In this document: piece after piece, positions 61,510-64,000 of the stretch
Layout: each line of letters begins with the position of its first letter
Numbering within the stretch: the first letter of the stretch is position 1
DNA from: UBA8231 sp036011085
Lineage (GTDB): Bacteria; Latescibacterota; UBA2968; UBA8231
NCBI GenBank assembly: GCA_036011085.1
Contig: DASCMS010000008.1
Coordinates: 1-64,000, forward strand
Length of the DNA: 64,000 nt
Direction: 5' to 3'
The notes under the pieces: generated by a model
Seen by the model: only the letters and a program-made list of their open reading frames with translations
Told to the model about the DNA's origin: nothing
Databases searched by the model: none
Made by a program: the position numbers and the translations under genes

Positions 61510-63250
61510 GATCGCAGCCGCCCTGCCAGAAGTTGCGGTCGGCGATGTCGAGACCCAGTTCCCCCACCAGATCCGCTGGCGCCTTCGAGCCCCCGGCCGA
61601 CAGCAGTTGGAAGTAGCGCTCGACGAAGCTGGCGCCCTCCTGCTGGTACTTGGCGTAGAGGGCGAGCACGAGCAGCTCGCCGAAGGCGTAGGCGTAGACG
61701 TAGAACGGCACGTCGACGATGTGCGGAATATGGAGCCACCAGTCGGCGTGCTCCTCACCGAGTGTGAGGCTGTCGCCGAACATGGCCTGTTGATTGTCCT
61801 GCCACATCTGGCTGAATCGTTCCGTCGGCAACTCCCCCTCCGCGCGGCGCGCCTTGTGGGCCTGCTGCTCGAAGCGGTACATGGCGATCTGGCGGAAGAC
61901 CGTGGCGAAGGTGTCCTCCACCTTGCTGCACACCAGAGCCAGCTTTTCACCGTCGTCGGTTAATTCACCCAGCAATCGATCGAAGACGAGCATCTCGCCG
62001 AAGGTGGAGGCCGTCTCGGCCATGGGCAGGACGGGGTGGTAGTCGAGCAGGTGATTGTCGGACGCCAGCACATCGTGGATCCCATGTCCCAGCTCGTGGG
62101 CCAGGGTCATGACGTCACGCGGATTGCCCGTGTAGTTCATGAACACGTACGGGTGGTGATCGGGTGTCACGGCGGCGCAGTAGGCGCCCCCCCGTTTGCC
62201 CTCACCCAGAGCGGCGTCGATCCACTGGTTGGCGAAGAATCTGTCCGCCGTCTCTGCCAGCTCGGGGCTGAAATCCCGGAACGAGTCGAGCACCATCTGG
62301 CGGGCCTGCGAAAACGGGATGTCGGACTCCTGACCACGCATGGGGGCGTAGCGATCGTAGTGGGCCAGGTCGTCGATGCCGAGGATCCGTCCCTTCAGCC
62401 GGTAGTACCGCGCCACGGTGTCGAAGTTGGTGGCGCAGACATCCGAGACGGTGTCGACGATGGCGCCGTCCAGCTCATTGGCCAGGTGCCGGCTGGCTTC
62501 CGGCTCATCGTAGGTGCGCAGGCGGTCGAGGACGTCCTTCTCGTGTAGCAGCGTGTTGTAGATGTAAGTACACACATGTGAATTCGACTGCAGGCCGGCC
62601 GAAATCGAGGCGGCTGCCTTGCGACGCAGCTCGCGATCGGCGTCGTAGAGCAGGACAAGAATCTCAGACTGGGTCTTCTCGTGGGTCCGGCCGTCGAGCT
62701 CGATGGTGAACCGGGTGCGTGAGTTCACCTCTGTTGCCAGCCGGGCGAAGGCGCGTCCGCGGCTGTTTGAGGTCTCCACGAGGATACGCTCTTCCGGCTC
62801 CGACAGATTGTGGGCCGCCATGACCCGTTCGTGTTCCAGATAATGGTGGTACGGACTCAGCGCCGGTTCGGTGACGATGCTGTCGAAGACGCCCTGTGGA
62901 ATCTGGCCGATCTCAAGGTCGAAGAAGACCAGGTGCGTGGCGATGTCGCTGCCGGATTCGCGTGTCTTCTGCAACAGGGCGCCGCGGGCCGCATCGGTGG
63001 TGGCGGTCGAGTAGTGGAGCTGGGCGTACGACTGGGGCCGGTATTCGGCGGCCAGCAGGGACTCGTAGTCCAACAGCGCCTGCAGCAGGTGGGTGGCAGA
63101 CAGATCGTCGACGGCGATGGTGCCCTTGTACTTCGTCTCGAAGTCGACGGCCTGCTGCCGTGAGGCTGTCATGTCGGCCTCGAGCTGCGGATCATCGACG
63201 GCAGCGTAGAGGTCGGTCAGGTCCCACGTCGGCAGGGATTCGGCGGTCAA
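61451..63250 (-). CDS. pepF: Oligoendopeptidase F (M3B metallopeptidase)
   Basis: 599 residues. Zinc motif 'LAHELGHGIHD' with the third ligand Glu in 'MAETASTFGEM'. 'LPTWDLTDLYAAVDD' is the usual N-terminus, so I chose TTG 63250 with GGAG upstream. Another TTG at 63340, also with GGAG, would add 30 residues. It cleaves short peptides in the cytosol. The gene follows an M14-type peptidase gene directly, making a small peptidase pair. Confidence 0.92.
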   Translation of the reverse strand: MTAESLPTWDLTDLYAAVDDPQLEADMTASRQQAVDFETKYKGTIAVDDLSATHLLQALLDYESLLAAEYRPQSYAQLHYSTATTDAARGALLQKTRESGSDIATHLVFFDLEIGQIPQGVFDSIVTEPALSPYHHYLEHERVMAAHNLSEPEERILVETSNSRGRAFARLATEVNSRTRFTIELDGRTHEKTQSEILVLLYDADRELRRKAAASISAGLQSNSHVCTYIYNTLLHEKDVLDRLRTYDEPEASRHLANELDGAIVDTVSDVCATNFDTVARYYRLKGRILGIDDLAHYDRYAPMRGQESDIPFSQARQMVLDSFRDFSPELAETADRFFANQWIDAALGEGKRGGAYCAAVTPDHHPYVFMNYTGNPRDVMTLAHELGHGIHDVLASDNHLLDYHPVLPMAETASTFGEMLVFDRLLGELTDDGEKLALVCSKVEDTFATVFRQIAMYRFEQQAHKARRAEGELPTERFSQMWQDNQQAMFGDSLTLGEEHADWWLHIPHIVDVPFYVYAYAFGELLVLALYAKYQQEGASFVERYFQLLSAGGSKAPADLVGELGLDIADRNFWQGGCDLIAERVAQAEQLAASTGAV

Positions 63251-63341
63251 ATCGAGGCTCCGGTGCAGGTGGGCGAGGACGGGTTGGCGGAAGGGAAGGT
63301 TGTCACCGGCATGAACCGTGTAAAGCGTGACGTTATGCAAG

Positions 63342-64000
63342 TTACTCCGGCCGAAAGCGCCGCTCCCGCCCGAACCGCAGGGTCTCCTCGATGGTGAGCA
63401 GCTGGATGTCGAGCAGCTCCTCGTAGGTGCAGGGATTCTCCGTCACGCCCTGGGGTGTCTCGAAGGTCAGCGACAGACAGCCTGACGTGTGGTGCATGGC
63501 GCTGGGCAGGTTGAAGGAGCCGCGGCCGGCGACGGACCGGTTCACCGTCATGGGGCGCAATCCGGCCGCGTCGAGACGGGCATGCACGGCATCGGCCAGT
63601 TCGAGGGTGTGCTCGAAGAAGGCGGGCGGACAGTGGGAGGCATGGGGCAGAATGATGGGGCCGCGCATGTGGCCGTGCATGTTGAGACAGCAGTCGACGA
63701 TTTCTTCTTCTACTAACTGCAACAACGCGGTAGTCTCCCTGGCGCGGTGGCCTGCGGGGGAGACGTCGTGCATGAAGTTGACGCCGTCGTCATTGGGATA
63801 GCCGCCGCTGAAGCGCACCTTGTCGAGAGGCAGCGGCAGGAACCGCTTGGAGCCGGCCCACTCGATGAGCTTCCCGTCCTGCCACATGCCCTGACCGTAG
63901 TAGGTCAGATCATCGACGGTGAGTCCCACCAGAGACGGGATCCCAGTACGGGCACGACCGTCCGGGTTGGCCAGCGGCACCAGCAGCAGACGGACCTTCG
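63342..64000 (-). CDS. M14-family zinc carboxypeptidase-like protein (5' end outside the window)
   Basis: About 219 residues of the C-terminal part. 'LLLVPLANPDG' is the M14 core strand. 'SPAGHRARET', 'DCCLNMHGHM' (His ligand region), and 'LSLTFETPQGV' (catalytic Glu) follow the order seen in M14 enzymes such as succinylglutamate desuccinylase/aspartoacylase-like or carboxypeptidase A-like proteins. The first zinc ligands lie beyond the window edge. Stop TAA overlaps the ribosome site of the next gene's alternative start. Confidence 0.75.
   Translation of the reverse strand, partial: KVRLLLVPLANPDGRARTGIPSLVGLTVDDLTYYGQGMWQDGKLIEWAGSKRFLPLPLDKVRFSGGYPNDDGVNFMHDVSPAGHRARETTALLQLVEEEIVDCCLNMHGHMRGPIILPHASHCPPAFFEHTLELADAVHARLDAAGLRPMTVNRSVAGRGSFNLPSAMHHTSGCLSLTFETPQGVTENPCTYEELLDIQLLTIEETLRFGRERRFRPE

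Overview
This is a GC-rich, densely packed chromosomal window of about 55 protein genes. It shows no rRNA, tRNA, CRISPR array, prophage or full insertion sequence. Three phytanoyl-CoA-dioxygenase-type proteins, a DUF6785-type membrane protein, Gfo/Idh/MocA and UxuA-type sugar enzymes, a DUF1611/enolase-superfamily pair and an HTTM protein together recall uncultivated environmental bacteria such as Latescibacterota or Poribacteria. A porin-like beta-barrel, lipoproteins and a flagellin point to a motile Gram-negative. The phylum is an inference; no marker gene is present.

Layout. 0-4.6 kb: a sialidase remnant, a DUF6785 membrane protein, a dioxygenase and a glycerol kinase that lacks its catalytic segment. 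4.6-8.6 kb: glycogen phosphorylase, then a response regulator overlapping a DUF1016-like protein. 8.6-12.8 kb: an LTXXQ periplasmic protein, an MFS transporter, and a dipeptide epimerase with its DUF1611 partner. 12.9-18.8 kb: a zinc-finger protein, an orphan flagellin behind a sigma-28-like promoter, a histidine kinase, three unknown genes, a methyltransferase and an AmpD-like amidase. 18.8-23.7 kb (minus strand): porin, cupredoxin and hybrid histidine kinase with one-base overlaps; the kinase is frameshifted before its receiver domain. 23.8-28.0 kb: a phytoene-desaturase-like FAD enzyme and a three-gene ABC-2 exporter.

28.5-35.0 kb: a metallophosphoesterase diverging from a translationally coupled sugar-activation operon (nucleotidyltransferase, GHMP kinase, GGDEF-like protein, AGE-family epimerase, lipoprotein). 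35.0-41.0 kb: Gfo/Idh oxidoreductase, Smr protein, PHP-type phosphoesterase, M20 amidohydrolase, YceH, and a dioxygenase fused to HEAT repeats. 41-47 kb: an HTTM protein, another dioxygenase, a ketoglutarate-semialdehyde-type dehydrogenase, a receiver-AraC regulator and a glycosyltransferase-like protein. 47.4-52.7 kb: an AT-richer secreted protein, a TetM-like GTPase, a UxuA-type enzyme, an EamA transporter with a 21-bp coding tandem repeat, and a glutaredoxin. 52.7-55.3 kb: two tandem paralogues of an unrecognised family, one with a histone-H1-like tail. 55.4-64 kb: a secreted protein with dockerin-like calcium loops, a 2-hydroxyacid dehydrogenase, a transketolase-like enzyme, a lipoprotein cyclophilin, an EamA transporter, oligoendopeptidase F and a partial M14 peptidase.

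Much of the content serves carbohydrate, polyol and modified amino acid use plus environmental sensing. The main oddities are a 165-bp MITE-like element at 51267-51431 with a second half-copy at 42569, the deleted glycerol kinase, the frameshifted hybrid kinase and the unknown paralogue pair.
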